Shown here piece after piece: positions 26,599 through 34,686 of a stretch of 64,000 nt of DNA. Location of the stretch: positions 186,001-250,000 of the forward strand of contig RYFE02000003.1 of NCBI GenBank assembly GCA_004138175.2, read 5' to 3'. Positions within the stretch are counted from its first letter, which is position 1; every line of letters begins with the position of its first letter. Both the position numbers and the translations under genes were made by a program. The notes beneath the pieces were generated by a model. It was not told the DNA's origin. It did no database searches and saw only the letters and a program-made list of their open reading frames with translations. Source of the DNA: Chloroflexales bacterium ZM16-3. GTDB lineage: Bacteria > Chloroflexota > Chloroflexia > Chloroflexales > Chloroflexaceae.

Positions 26599-27084
26599 AT
26601 GAGCGAGCCCCGCGCCGACGACTCTGGCGGGCCGAACGCCCTGGCCACACTGGCGACCTTTCTCTCGGTAGACGGATGGCGACCGCAGCGGATCGCCGGT
26701 CGGCGGGCCTTTGCGCTGACCTACGGCGGGGCGAGCGGCAGCTTCGCCTGCCTGGCCGAGCTGCGCTCGGAGGCGCGGCAGCTGATCTGCTACGCGCTGG
26801 CCCCGATCAGTGCGCCGCCCGCCCGCCTGCCCGCCGTGGCCGAGTTTATCACGCGGGCCAACGACGGCACCTACATCGGCAACTTCGAGCTGAGCTACAG
26901 CAGCGGCGAGGTGCGCTGTAAGTCGAGCATCGACTTCGAGGGTGAGGCGCTCAGCGAGCGGCTCATCCGCAACACGCTCTACCCCGCCGCGCGCCTGATG
27001 GACACCTACCTCCCCGGCCTCACGCAGGTGATCGCCCACGGCGTCGCCCCGCGCGAGGCAATTGATCAGATTGAGCAGCCATGA
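26599..27084 (+). CDS. YbjN-domain protein
   Basis: The 161-residue product matches the YbjN/type III secretion chaperone-like fold: LATFLSVDGWRPQRI, AYGGASGSFACLAEL-like strands, LICYALAPISAP, FITRANDGTYIGNFELSYSSGEVRCKSSIDFEG, and a C-terminal LYPAARLMDTYLPGL. YbjN proteins are small cytoplasmic proteins linked to stress and motility phenotypes; their molecular role is not settled. GAGAGGG lies before the ATG. The stop overlaps the next start (ATGA), so it is co-translated with the hydratase genes. Confidence 0.75.
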   Translation: MSEPRADDSGGPNALATLATFLSVDGWRPQRIAGRRAFALTYGGASGSFACLAELRSEARQLICYALAPISAPPARLPAVAEFITRANDGTYIGNFELSYSSGEVRCKSSIDFEGEALSERLIRNTLYPAARLMDTYLPGLTQVIAHGVAPREAIDQIEQP

Positions 27085-27533
27085 TCAGCGCTGATGCCCT
27101 GGGCCGCAGCTTCGGCCCCTACACCTACCACGTCGAGCGCGGGAGGGTCAGCCAGCTGGCCGCCGCCGTCGGCGAGCACGCCCCTGTCTTCCACGACCCC
27201 GCCGCCGCGCAGGCCGCCGGGCTGGCCGACCTGCCCGCCCCGCCGACCCTGGCCACCTGCTACGGGCTGTGGGCCAACCTGGCCCTGCTGGATGAGCTGG
27301 CCGCCATCGGCGCGCCGCTGCCGCGCCTGCTGCACGGCGAGCAGTCCTACGCCTACCACGCGCCGGTGCTCGCCGGTGACACGCTGACATCCACCACGAC
27401 AATCGTCGGCCTGGAGCAGAAGCGCGGCCAGAGCGGCCCCTTCGAGCTGCTGACCCTGGAGGCGCGGCTGGTCAACCAGCGCGGCGAGCTGGCGATCATC
27501 GACCGGCTGGTGGTGGTGGTGCGGGGGGAGTAG
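27081..27533 (+). CDS. FAS1-like / MaoC N-terminal dehydratase subunit
   Basis: The 150-residue protein resembles the non-catalytic hot-dog subunit of split (R)-hydratases (HadA-like): FGPYTYHVERGRVSQLAAAVGEHAPVFHD, PPTLATCYGL, and HGEQSYAYHAPVLAGDTLTSTTTIVG. These partner with a MaoC subunit to hydrate enoyl-CoA or enoyl-acyl carrier substrates. The catalytic Asp/His motif is expected in the next gene, not here. It overlaps the YbjN gene by four bases. The exact acyl substrate is unknown; in this phylum related pairs also act on C4 or C5 CoA intermediates. Confidence 0.8.
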   Translation: MISADALGRSFGPYTYHVERGRVSQLAAAVGEHAPVFHDPAAAQAAGLADLPAPPTLATCYGLWANLALLDELAAIGAPLPRLLHGEQSYAYHAPVLAGDTLTSTTTIVGLEQKRGQSGPFELLTLEARLVNQRGELAIIDRLVVVVRGE

Positions 27534-27563
27534 TGTTGAGTATTGAAATGTTGAGTGAACACT

Positions 27564-27986
27564 ATGCGTTACTATGATGATATCCATGTGGGCGAGGCGC
27601 TGCCCGAGCTGGAGGTGTCGGCCCTGGTCGCCGACGACTTTGTGCGCTACGCCGATGCCTCCGACGACCACAACCCGCTGCATGTGGACGATGCCCACGC
27701 CCGATCGACCGGCCTCGACGGCGTGATCGCCCACGGCATGCTGGTGATGGGCCAGCTCGGTCGGGTGGCCGTCGAGCTGGCTGGCCCCACGGGGCTGCGC
27801 TCGCTCAGTACCCGCTTCCGCGACAAGACCCGCCCCGGCGACGAGCTGCGCTGCGGCGGGACGATCACCGCCGCGTATGAGCGGGACGGCCAGGGGATCG
27901 TTGAGGCCGAGCTGTGGGCCAGAGGCATCGACGGCTCGCTCAAGGCGAGCGGCGCGCTGGTGGCGGCCCTGCCCCGTCGGCAGTGA
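27564..27986 (+). CDS. MaoC-like (R)-hydratase catalytic subunit
   Basis: The 140-residue product has the MaoC hydratase signature: VADDFVRYADASDDHNPLHVDDAHA, where Asp and His of the D(x)4-5H motif form the active site, then GLDGVIAHGMLVMGQ and FRDKTRPGDELRCGG. It is the expected partner of the preceding subunit. A GTG at 27555 could add three residues; the ATG at 27564 is chosen by comparison with the family. Neither start has a good ribosome site, and the 30-base gap contains TTGAGTG-type repeat sequence, so translation may depend on coupling. Confidence 0.85.
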   Translation: MRYYDDIHVGEALPELEVSALVADDFVRYADASDDHNPLHVDDAHARSTGLDGVIAHGMLVMGQLGRVAVELAGPTGLRSLSTRFRDKTRPGDELRCGGTITAAYERDGQGIVEAELWARGIDGSLKASGALVAALPRRQ

Positions 27987-28020
27987 TTCCATGCACGCTG
28001 AGGCTGCGCCCCAGACCTAG

Positions 28021-28096
28021 TTTTTGTTGGTCTTTGGCGGCAGAGCCGCCAAAGACCAACAAAAAAATATCGCAGGGGCGGCGAAGCCGCCCCTGC
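28021..28096. repeat. Composite two-hairpin element, copy 2
   Basis: Hairpin B has 21-bp arms (28021-28041, 28045-28065); hairpin A has 11-bp arms (28072-28082, 28086-28096) around GAA; the linker is AAATATCG. It is the same design as 14359-14435 with paired base changes in both hairpins. It follows the hydratase gene and may terminate it. Confidence 0.85.
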
Positions 28097-28113
28097 ACTC
28101 CACCGGAGGCGCG

Positions 28114-28614
28114 ATGACCATCAATCTGATCCAGGGCGGCGAGAGCCGCCTGACCCTGCGCTACGTCCCGCTGCTGGCCTGGTCCTTCATCTGCCTGACG
28201 CTCTACGGGGTCGGGACGCTTGTCGCCGAGGTGCTTGCCGGGGCGCGGGCGATGGACAACGGGACGATGATCGGGCTGGCCGCCCTGATCACGCTGGTGC
28301 TGCTGGCCGCCGTCACCGCCGGGCAGTTTGTGGTCTGTAGCTTCGACCGGGGCGGCGACGAGGTGCGGGTCGCCAGCTACGGCCTGCACGGGCGGGCCGT
28401 ACAGACCCGCCCACTGAGCGAGGTGGTAGGCGTAGACGTGCGGGTGCTGCGGCGGGCCCAGCACCGGCTTGAGCTGCGGCTGCGCTCGGGCGAGCGACTG
28501 CCGCTCACGCCCTACTACGTGGTGGCCTTTGGCACCAGCGGCATCGAGCGGATTGGCACCATGATCGGCGTCGAGCCAGTGACGATCATGCAGTCGGCCA
28601 GCCTGCGGCGCTAG
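28114..28614 (+). CDS. Two-span membrane protein of unknown function
   Basis: The 166-residue product has two hydrophobic helices (about 20-43 VPLLAWSFICLTLYGVGTLVAEVL and 51-75 TMIGLAALITLVLLAAVTAGQFVV) followed by a beta-rich cytoplasmic tail (VCSFDRGGDEVRVASYGLHGR, LELRLRSGERLPLTPYY) that looks like a PH-like domain. GGAGG lies five bases upstream of the ATG. A longer open frame runs back through the hairpin element and is rejected. No named family is recognised. It is followed 47 bases later by a LysR regulator. Confidence 0.7.
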   Translation: MTINLIQGGESRLTLRYVPLLAWSFICLTLYGVGTLVAEVLAGARAMDNGTMIGLAALITLVLLAAVTAGQFVVCSFDRGGDEVRVASYGLHGRAVQTRPLSEVVGVDVRVLRRAQHRLELRLRSGERLPLTPYYVVAFGTSGIERIGTMIGVEPVTIMQSASLRR

Positions 28615-28617
28615 GAT

Positions 28618-28638
28618 GATTGCAGATTGCAGATTGCG
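28618..28638. repeat. Period-7 tandem repeat (GATTGCA)3
   Basis: Three copies, the last with one change, lie between the membrane protein and the LysR regulator. Confidence 0.75.
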
Positions 28639-28661
28639 CCTCAGACGTATTGTGCCTTGAT

Positions 28662-29594
28662 ATGCTCAGCACCTTCCACCTCAGAACCTTCCTTGCAGTT
28701 GTCGACGAGGGCAGCTACTCGGCGGCGGCCCAGAAGCTGCACATGTCGCAGCCGGCGGTGAGCCAGCAGATCCGCGCCCTTGAGGATCAGCTCGGCGATG
28801 TGCGGCTGTTCCGGCGGGTCGGACAGCGCATGGTGCCGACCCACGCCGGCGAGGAGTTGCTGCCCAGCGCGCGCGATCTGGTATCCCTCGCCGAGCGGGC
28901 GGCGCAGGGCATCATGGCTCTGCGCGGCCAGGTGACGGGGCGGGTGGTCGTCGGCTGCACGCCGAGCAGTGGCGAGCGGCTGCTGCCGCGCCTGCTGGCC
29001 GCCTTCCACGAGCAGTTCCCCGCCGTGAGTGTGGAGCTGGAGGTTGCCCAATCCGACGCCCTGATCGACGGGGTGGGCGAGCGCCGCCTGTCGCTGCTGC
29101 TGCTAGAGGAGCAGCAGCGCCGTCGCGGCCTGGAGTCGCTGGCCCTCGGCGCAGAGGTGCTGGCCCTCGTGGCCCCCAACGGACACCCGCTGCTCAAGCA
29201 GGAGCAGGTGCCGCCCGGCGTGCTGCGCGAGCACGGCCTGGTGCTGCCGCGCGCCGGCGCGCCCCTGCGACGGCTGATCGAGGATGGGCTGCGCCGCCGG
29301 GGCGTGGCCTCCGCCGATCTGCGGGTGTCCCTGGAGGCCGATAGCATGACCGCGATCCTGCAAGGGGCGCGGGCGGGCCTCGGCCTGGCCTTTGTGCCGA
29401 AGAGCTGCATGCCCGGTCGCGGCGAGGGGCTTAGCTCGGTTGACTTGGCCGGCCAGCCCCTTCAGCAGGAGTGGTACCTGGTGCGCGCCCGCGAGCGCGG
29501 CCTGCCCCGCGCCGTCCAGTCGCTCTACGACTTCCTCTCTGGGCCGCAGTGCCGCGCCCTGCTGAACAAGGCAGGCATCCTCGCGCCAGCATGA
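28662..29594 (+). CDS. LysR-family transcriptional regulator
   Basis: The 310-residue protein has the LysR winged helix-turn-helix at 1-65 (LRTFLAVVDEGSYSAAAQKLHMSQPAVSQQIRALEDQLG) and a periplasmic-binding-like effector domain from about 90 (TGRVVVGCTPSSGERLLPRLLAAFHEQFPAVSVELEV). The ATG at 28662 is chosen because it starts just before the DNA-binding helices; an upstream frame from 28620 is encoded partly by the heptamer repeat. No strong ribosome site is seen. Unlike most LysR genes it has no divergently oriented neighbour, so its target is not clear. Confidence 0.88.
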   Translation: MLSTFHLRTFLAVVDEGSYSAAAQKLHMSQPAVSQQIRALEDQLGDVRLFRRVGQRMVPTHAGEELLPSARDLVSLAERAAQGIMALRGQVTGRVVVGCTPSSGERLLPRLLAAFHEQFPAVSVELEVAQSDALIDGVGERRLSLLLLEEQQRRRGLESLALGAEVLALVAPNGHPLLKQEQVPPGVLREHGLVLPRAGAPLRRLIEDGLRRRGVASADLRVSLEADSMTAILQGARAGLGLAFVPKSCMPGRGEGLSSVDLAGQPLQQEWYLVRARERGLPRAVQSLYDFLSGPQCRALLNKAGILAPA

Positions 29595-29765
29595 GGACGA
29601 TGCTCTTCCCCCAACTTCAGTGCCTCAGTGGCTCAAGCATTCTGCTCAGTACTATAGCCCTGGGCAGGCCAGGGCTGACTGCCTACCGCTGTAGGTTTCA
29701 GTGTACAATAGGAGCACCGCCCGAATTTTGCGCTGCTGCGCGCATCAGCACCGGAGCTACTGAGG
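29595..29765 (+). promoter_or_regulatory. Terminator-like hairpin and extended -10 promoter for moxR
   Basis: AGCCCTGG and CCAGGGCT form a hairpin (29656-29676) behind the LysR gene. CCTAC and GTAGG flank four bases (29682-29695) just before TGTACAAT (29702-29709), an extended -10 box. The short inverted repeat could be an operator. The MoxR ATG is 57 bases beyond. Confidence 0.45.
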
Positions 29766-30662
29766 ATGACCTTCGCCACGATCGATGAGCTACAGGCGGC
29801 CCTGGCCGAGAACGCCTATATCGCTGATCGCTCGCTCTCCACCGCGATCTTCCTGGCCCTCAGCATGGATAAGCCCCTGCTTTTGGAGGGCGAGGCCGGT
29901 GTCGGCAAGACGGAGATCGCCAAAACCCTCTCCCGTATGCTCGACCGCCACCTCATCCGGCTCCAGTGCTACGAGGGCCTCGATGTTAGCACCACGATCT
30001 ACGAGTGGAACTATGCCCGCCAGATGCTCCAGATCCGCCTGATGGAGGCCCAGGGTGTGGCGGCCCAAGGCGGCGATGCGATCAAGAATATCTTTGGCCC
30101 CGAGTTCCTGATCAAGCGGCCCCTGCTTCAGGCGATTGAGGAGAGCATGGTGCGCCCGCCGATCTTGCTGATCGACGAGATCGACCGCGCCGATGAGGAG
30201 TTCGAGGCGTTCCTGCTGGAGCTGCTCTCCGACTGGCAGATCAGCATCCCTGAGATCGGCACCGTGCGCGCCGCCAACCCGCCCACGGTGATCATCACCT
30301 CTAACCGCACCCGCGAGGTCCACGACGCGCTCAAGCGCCGCTGCCTCTTCTACTGGGTCGATTACCCCACCCTCGACAAGGAGCTGGAGATCGTGCGCGC
30401 CCGCATCCCTCAGGCCAGCGAGGCGCTCTCCCGCCAGGTGGTGATGTTTGTCCAGGAGCTGCGGCGCATGGACCTCTACAAGCTGCCCGGCGTCGCCGAG
30501 ACGCTGGACTGGGTGACGGCACTGGTGCGCCTCGACCAGACATCCCTGGCCCAGGGCGTGGTCGAGGACACCCTCGGGGCCATCCTCAAGTACCAGGATG
30601 ATATCGCCCAGGTGCGCGGCAAGGTGGTGACGGAGCTAATGAAGAAGGCGGCGGCGGGGTGA
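29766..30662 (+). CDS. MoxR-family AAA+ ATPase
   Basis: The 298-residue ATPase has Walker A GEAGVGKT (42-49), Walker B ILLIDEIDRAD near 133-143, sensor 1 TVIITSNRTRE and the sensor/arginine-finger segment ALKRRCLFYWVDYP. It belongs to the CoxD-like branch of MoxR ATPases, which act as chaperones that insert metals or assemble enzyme complexes with a von Willebrand A partner. No VWA gene is adjacent, which is unusual for the family. It precedes a glycosyltransferase operon but is separated from it by a heptamer repeat. Confidence 0.9.
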   Translation: MTFATIDELQAALAENAYIADRSLSTAIFLALSMDKPLLLEGEAGVGKTEIAKTLSRMLDRHLIRLQCYEGLDVSTTIYEWNYARQMLQIRLMEAQGVAAQGGDAIKNIFGPEFLIKRPLLQAIEESMVRPPILLIDEIDRADEEFEAFLLELLSDWQISIPEIGTVRAANPPTVIITSNRTREVHDALKRRCLFYWVDYPTLDKELEIVRARIPQASEALSRQVVMFVQELRRMDLYKLPGVAETLDWVTALVRLDQTSLAQGVVEDTLGAILKYQDDIAQVRGKVVTELMKKAAAG

Positions 30663-30664
30663 AT

Positions 30665-30699
30665 AATGTTGAATGTTGAATGTTGAATGTTGAATGTTG
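30665..30699. repeat. Period-7 tandem repeat (AATGTTG)5
   Basis: Five exact copies lie three bases upstream of the next start codon, where a ribosome site would normally be. Confidence 0.9.
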
Positions 30700-30702
30700 C
30701 GT

Positions 30703-31476
30703 ATGAGCCAGAATCCTGAAGAATTGGATGTCTCTGCGATCCTCGACGCGCTGCGGGCCGAGGTGCGCGCGAGGCGGGCTGCTGAGGGCGAGGGCGGGAC
30801 GGGCACGCCGCTGAGCGCGGTTGAGCGCGAGCTGCACCGCTGCGCCGAGCAGCTAGAGATCACCCGCGTGGTCAGCGCCCACTGGCCGCTTGAGGGGCGC
30901 AGCCTCTACGAGCGCGGCTGGGCGCTGGTGCATAAGCTGGTGCGCCGCTACCTGCGCTGGTACATCAACCCGATCGTCGAGCAGCAGAACGCCTTCAACG
31001 ATGCCGGCGCGCGCGCGATCCGGCTGCTGATCGAGGCCAACGCTGAGCTGCGCGACCAGCTGGCCGACCTGCGGCGTCAGATCGAGCAGGCCCCGCTCAC
31101 CGGCACTGCCCCTGGCCAGGTTGGGCCATCGCCAGCTGATGTACCGCCCACCGCCGAGATCCAGCAGCTTGTCGAGCGCGGCGGGGCCACCGAGCCCACC
31201 GCCGCCCTACCCGACCTCGCCCTGCGCCCGCTGCCCGCCCAGGCCGCCGAGCGGGCCACCGTGCTCGCCCACTGGGATCTGCCCGCCGACACACTGCTCG
31301 TCAGGGCGCGATCCCTTGCGCAGAAGGGCGTTCGCCAGTACCTGCGCTGGATGATCAACCCGATCGTCGAGCAGCAAAATGGCGCGAATGCAGCCATCGC
31401 CGAGTCGCTGCCCCACCTGCTCGCCGCCGACGCCGAGCTGCGGGCGCAGGTCGCGGCGCTGCGCGCCCAGCGATGA
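30703..31476 (+). CDS. Protein with duplicated YLRWxINPIVEQQN domain
   Basis: The 257-residue protein contains two copies of a segment of about 67 residues. Copy 1 (from about 60) has LVRRYLRWYINPIVEQQN; copy 2 (from about 185) has GVRQYLRWMINPIVEQQN. Each is followed by a helix ending in AELRDQLADLRRQ or AELRAQVAALRAQ. A Pro/Thr/Ala linker joins them. No membrane segment or enzyme motif is visible. The start at 30703 is just behind the heptamer repeat; ATG 30694 inside the repeat is possible. The stop overlaps the next gene (ATGA), so it is translated with two glycosyltransferases and may be a scaffold or localisation factor for them. That role is inference. Confidence 0.75.
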   Translation: MSQNPEELDVSAILDALRAEVRARRAAEGEGGTGTPLSAVERELHRCAEQLEITRVVSAHWPLEGRSLYERGWALVHKLVRRYLRWYINPIVEQQNAFNDAGARAIRLLIEANAELRDQLADLRRQIEQAPLTGTAPGQVGPSPADVPPTAEIQQLVERGGATEPTAALPDLALRPLPAQAAERATVLAHWDLPADTLLVRARSLAQKGVRQYLRWMINPIVEQQNGANAAIAESLPHLLAADAELRAQVAALRAQR

Positions 31477-32699
31477 TCACCCTCGTCCTCCCCTGGTTTG
31501 GCCCCGACAGCGCTGGCGGCGCAGAGGCGCAGGCTCGCGACCTCGCCCGCACCCTTCACGCGGCAGGCTACCCGGTGCGCGTCTGGGCCAGCACCGGGCG
31601 CGACTCGTTCCAGCCCGGCGAGCCCGGCCAGCCCAATGGCACCCGCCCGCACTACCCGTCCGGCCACAGCGATCTGGACGGCCTGCCGGTCTGGCGCTTC
31701 CGGCCCGCGCCCGCCGGCCCCGATCACCTACCGCGCTTCTTCGCCGAGCGGCCCGAGCTGCTGCCGCCGCTTGATGCCTTTGCCCCGCACGAGCTGGCCC
31801 TGCTTGGCTCGCTGCTCGGCAGCGACGAGCTGTACGCGGCGATCTGGGCCGCCCGCGACGATGCGGACAACCGCTTCGTCTTCCTGCCCTACCCCTTCCC
31901 GACCACCTTCTGGGGCACGCTGCTGGCCCCGCAGCGCAGCTACCTGCTGGCCTGCCTGCACGATGAGCCCTACGCCCGCTACGCCACCTACCGACATATG
32001 TTCGGGCTGGCCCACGGCATGCTCGCCAACAGCCACCCCGAGGCCGAGCTGGCCCGCGCGCTCTACGGCCTGCCCGCCGCCCGCATCTGCGTGGCCGGCG
32101 AAGGTGTTGACCTGACGCCCCGCGGTGACGGCGAGCGCTTCCGGCGCAAGCACGGCCTGGGCGACACGCCGCTGCTGCTCTACGCCGGGCGGCGCGACGA
32201 GGGCAAGAATATCCCGCTGCTGCTGGCCTACGCCCGCGAGTACTGGGCGCGGCGCGGCGGCCCCCTCCGCCTGGCCCTCATGGGCGCGGGCAGCCTCGAC
32301 CTCGCCGCCGCCGGGTATACGCCCAGCATGGCCGACCTGGTGCTCGACCTCGGCTTCCAGGGAGATCAGGACAAGCACGATGCCTACGCCGCCGCCGATG
32401 TCTTCATCCAGCCCTCGCTCTACGAGAGCTTTAGCATTGTGCTGATGGAGGCATGGCTCCAGGGCGCGCCCGCCCTGGTCCACGCTGGCTGCGCGGTGAC
32501 GGCCGACCACGCCCGGCGCAGCGGCGGCGGCCTGGCCTTCGGCTCCTTCGGCGAGTTCGCCGCCGCCCTTGACCTGCTGCTCGACCGCCCCGCCATGCGC
32601 CGCACCCTCGGCGCGCGCGGCCGGGCCTATGTCCTAGAGACCTGTGACTGGGAGACCGTCGCCCGCCGCACGGCGGGCTTTGTGCTGAGCGACACATGA
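31473..32699 (+). CDS. Glycosyltransferase family 4 protein
   Basis: The 408-residue GT-B enzyme begins with the Rossmann segment ITLVLPWFGPDSAGGAEAQARDLA. The C-terminal nucleotide-sugar domain shows LLLYAGRRDEGKNIPLLLAYA, LALMGAGSLDLA, and the donor-binding EX7E-like region QPSLYESFSIVLMEAWLQGAP. It transfers a sugar from a nucleotide donor, likely to an envelope glycan or lipid carrier. It overlaps both neighbours by four bases. The acceptor is unknown. Confidence 0.9.
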   Translation: MITLVLPWFGPDSAGGAEAQARDLARTLHAAGYPVRVWASTGRDSFQPGEPGQPNGTRPHYPSGHSDLDGLPVWRFRPAPAGPDHLPRFFAERPELLPPLDAFAPHELALLGSLLGSDELYAAIWAARDDADNRFVFLPYPFPTTFWGTLLAPQRSYLLACLHDEPYARYATYRHMFGLAHGMLANSHPEAELARALYGLPAARICVAGEGVDLTPRGDGERFRRKHGLGDTPLLLYAGRRDEGKNIPLLLAYAREYWARRGGPLRLALMGAGSLDLAAAGYTPSMADLVLDLGFQGDQDKHDAYAAADVFIQPSLYESFSIVLMEAWLQGAPALVHAGCAVTADHARRSGGGLAFGSFGEFAAALDLLLDRPAMRRTLGARGRAYVLETCDWETVARRTAGFVLSDT

Positions 32700-33742
32700 C
32701 AGCTAGGCGTATTCTGATCTGTACGGCCCAGGTGCCCTTTGTGCGCGGCGGGGCCGAGTACCTGGTCGAGGGGCTGCGCGACGCCCTGCGCGAGCGCGGC
32801 CACACCGTGGACGTGGTGGCCCTGCCCTACCAGTGGAGCCCGGTCGAGCGCATCCCCGAGAGCGCCCTGGCCTGGCGCATGCTCGACATCACACAGTTTA
32901 ATAATCAGCCGGTCGACCAGGTGATCTGCACGAAGTTCCCCTCGTACCTGGTGCGCCACCCGCATAAGGTAGTCTGGCTAGTCCACCAGCACCGCCAAGC
33001 ATACGACTGGTACGGCACGCCGCTGAGCGATTTTAACAACAACATCCCCGAGCACCGCCAGGTGCGCGACGCGATCTTCCGCATGGACCGCAGCGGCATG
33101 GGCGAGTGCCATGCCCGCTACACGATCTCGCGCAATGTGAGCGCCCGCCTGCGGCGCTTCAACAACATCGAGAGCGAGGCGCTCTACCCGCCCAGCCGCT
33201 ACGCCACGCAACTGCGGGCCGGGCCATATGGCGACTACATCCTCTCCTCGTCACGCATGGATCGAGCCAAGCGGCTGGATCTGCTGCTAGAGGCCGCCGC
33301 GCGCATGCGCTCGTCGACGCCGCTGCTGCTCGCCGGGGCTGGCCCCGACCGCGAGCGCCTGGAGAAGCTCGCAGCAAAGCTCGGCCTCGGCGAGCGGGCG
33401 CGCTTCCTCGGCTTTGTCAGCGACGCCGAGCTGGTCGATCTCTACGCCGGCGCCCGCGCGGTCTACTACGCCCCGGTGGACGAGGACTATGGCTTCGCAA
33501 CGGTCGAGGCATTCGGTGCCGCCCGCCCGGTGGTGACGACCCACGACGCCGGCGGGGTACTTGAGTTCGTCGAGGACGGGGTCAGCGGGCTGATCTGCGC
33601 CCCCGAGGCTGCGGCGCTCGCCCGCGCCCTCGACACGCTGGCCGCTGACCCGGCCATGGCCGAGCGCATGGGCCGCGCCGGTCGGCCTATGGTAGACGAA
33701 ATCACCTGGGACAAAGTCGTGGAGGCGCTGGTCATTCCGTAG
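32696..33742 (+). CDS. Glycosyltransferase family 4 protein
   Basis: The 348-residue GT-B enzyme starts RRILICTAQVPFVRGGAEYLVEGL and has the donor domain YILSSSRMDRAKRLDLLLEAA, LLLAGAGPDRERLEKLA, RARFLGFVSDAELVDLYAGARAVYYAPVDEDYGFATVEAFGAARPVV. The last is a clear EX7E-type motif. Co-translation with the previous glycosyltransferase and the duplicated-domain protein points to one glycan pathway. Its TAG stop is provided by the palindrome at 33739-33780. Confidence 0.9.
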   Translation: MTARRILICTAQVPFVRGGAEYLVEGLRDALRERGHTVDVVALPYQWSPVERIPESALAWRMLDITQFNNQPVDQVICTKFPSYLVRHPHKVVWLVHQHRQAYDWYGTPLSDFNNNIPEHRQVRDAIFRMDRSGMGECHARYTISRNVSARLRRFNNIESEALYPPSRYATQLRAGPYGDYILSSSRMDRAKRLDLLLEAAARMRSSTPLLLAGAGPDRERLEKLAAKLGLGERARFLGFVSDAELVDLYAGARAVYYAPVDEDYGFATVEAFGAARPVVTTHDAGGVLEFVEDGVSGLICAPEAAALARALDTLAADPAMAERMGRAGRPMVDEITWDKVVEALVIP

Positions 33743-33780
33743 GGGCGCAGCACGAAGGGCGCATCACGATGCGCCCCTAC
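33739..33780. terminator. GTAGGGGC palindrome at convergent junction
   Basis: GTAGGGGCGCA (33739-33749) pairs with TGCGCCCCTAC (33770-33780), with a further small inverted pair in the loop. The TAG inside the left arm is the stop codon of the glycosyltransferase, and the right end overlaps the last codon of the opposing gene. Confidence 0.75.
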
Positions 33781-34613
33781 GATTTCACCTCGGCCCGGTA
33801 CACCTCAAGCTCGGCCTTCGCCGCCACACCGATCTGCCCCAGCGTCTCCATCCAGCCGTCCTTATACCCGCGCAGGGTCTCCACGATTGTGCTGGCCACC
33901 GCGTAGTTACGAAACCACTTGCGGTCGGCCGGCACAATATGCCAGGGCGCGTGCTCAGTGCTGCACTTACCCAGCGCGTCGTCGTAGGCCACCATATATT
34001 TATCCCACAGCTCGCGCTCGCGCCAGTCGCCCGCCGCGAGCTTCCACGCCTTCTCCGTCTCCTGCTCGCGCTCCAGCAGCCGCTGCTCCTGCTCCTCGCG
34101 CGAGATGTTCAGGAAGAACTTGAGGATGATCGTGCCGCTGTCCGCCAGCAGCTGCTCAAAGTTGTTGATCTGCTTGTAGCGCGCCTTCCAGACCTTCTCG
34201 GGCACGTAGCCGTGAACCCGCACCACCAGCACATCCTCGTAGTGCGAGCGGTTGAAGATCCCGATTTGGCCCTTGCGCGGCGTCACCTTATGCACCCGCC
34301 AGAGGAAGTCGTGGGCCAGCTCATCCTCAGTGGGCACCTTGAAGGGCGCCACGTAGCTGCCCAGCGGCGAGACCTTGCCGAACACCGTGCGCACGGTGCT
34401 ATCCTTGCCGCTGGTGTCCATGCCCTGCATCACCACCAGCAGGCTGTGGGTGCCTGCGCCGTAGAGCAGCTCCTGCAGATCGTCCAGCTCCGTGGTCAGC
34501 TTCTCCAGCTCGTCCTCGGCGTCCTTCCGCTTCACCTTACCCTCGTAGCGCGGGTCATAGTCGCTCAGGCTGATCTTGCTGCCCGGCTCTACCTTATGGG
34601 TCAGTGATGACAT
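33777..34613 (-). CDS. ppk2: Polyphosphate kinase 2 family protein
   Basis: From ATG 34613, with AGGAG six bases upstream, the protein has 278 residues. The PPK2 fold is evident: Walker A MQGMDTSGKDST (62-73), the segment FNRSHYEDVLVVRVHG (the lid and Walker B region), and the C-terminal WHIVPADRKWFRNYAVASTIVETL. PPK2 enzymes use polyphosphate to phosphorylate nucleoside mono- or diphosphates, or the reverse. The single-domain size suits class I or III; I cannot assign the nucleotide. It is divergent from the ketopantoate reductase gene; TACAAT boxes occur on both strands in the 73-base gap. Confidence 0.92.
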   Translation of the reverse strand: MSSLTHKVEPGSKISLSDYDPRYEGKVKRKDAEDELEKLTTELDDLQELLYGAGTHSLLVVMQGMDTSGKDSTVRTVFGKVSPLGSYVAPFKVPTEDELAHDFLWRVHKVTPRKGQIGIFNRSHYEDVLVVRVHGYVPEKVWKARYKQINNFEQLLADSGTIILKFFLNISREEQEQRLLEREQETEKAWKLAAGDWRERELWDKYMVAYDDALGKCSTEHAPWHIVPADRKWFRNYAVASTIVETLRGYKDGWMETLGQIGVAAKAELEVYRAEVKS

Positions 34614-34686
34614 CGCTGTCTCCTGGTACAATGGCCTCGGGGTGCCCGCATTGTAGCACGCGCCCCGCCAGATCGAAGGAGTCCCC

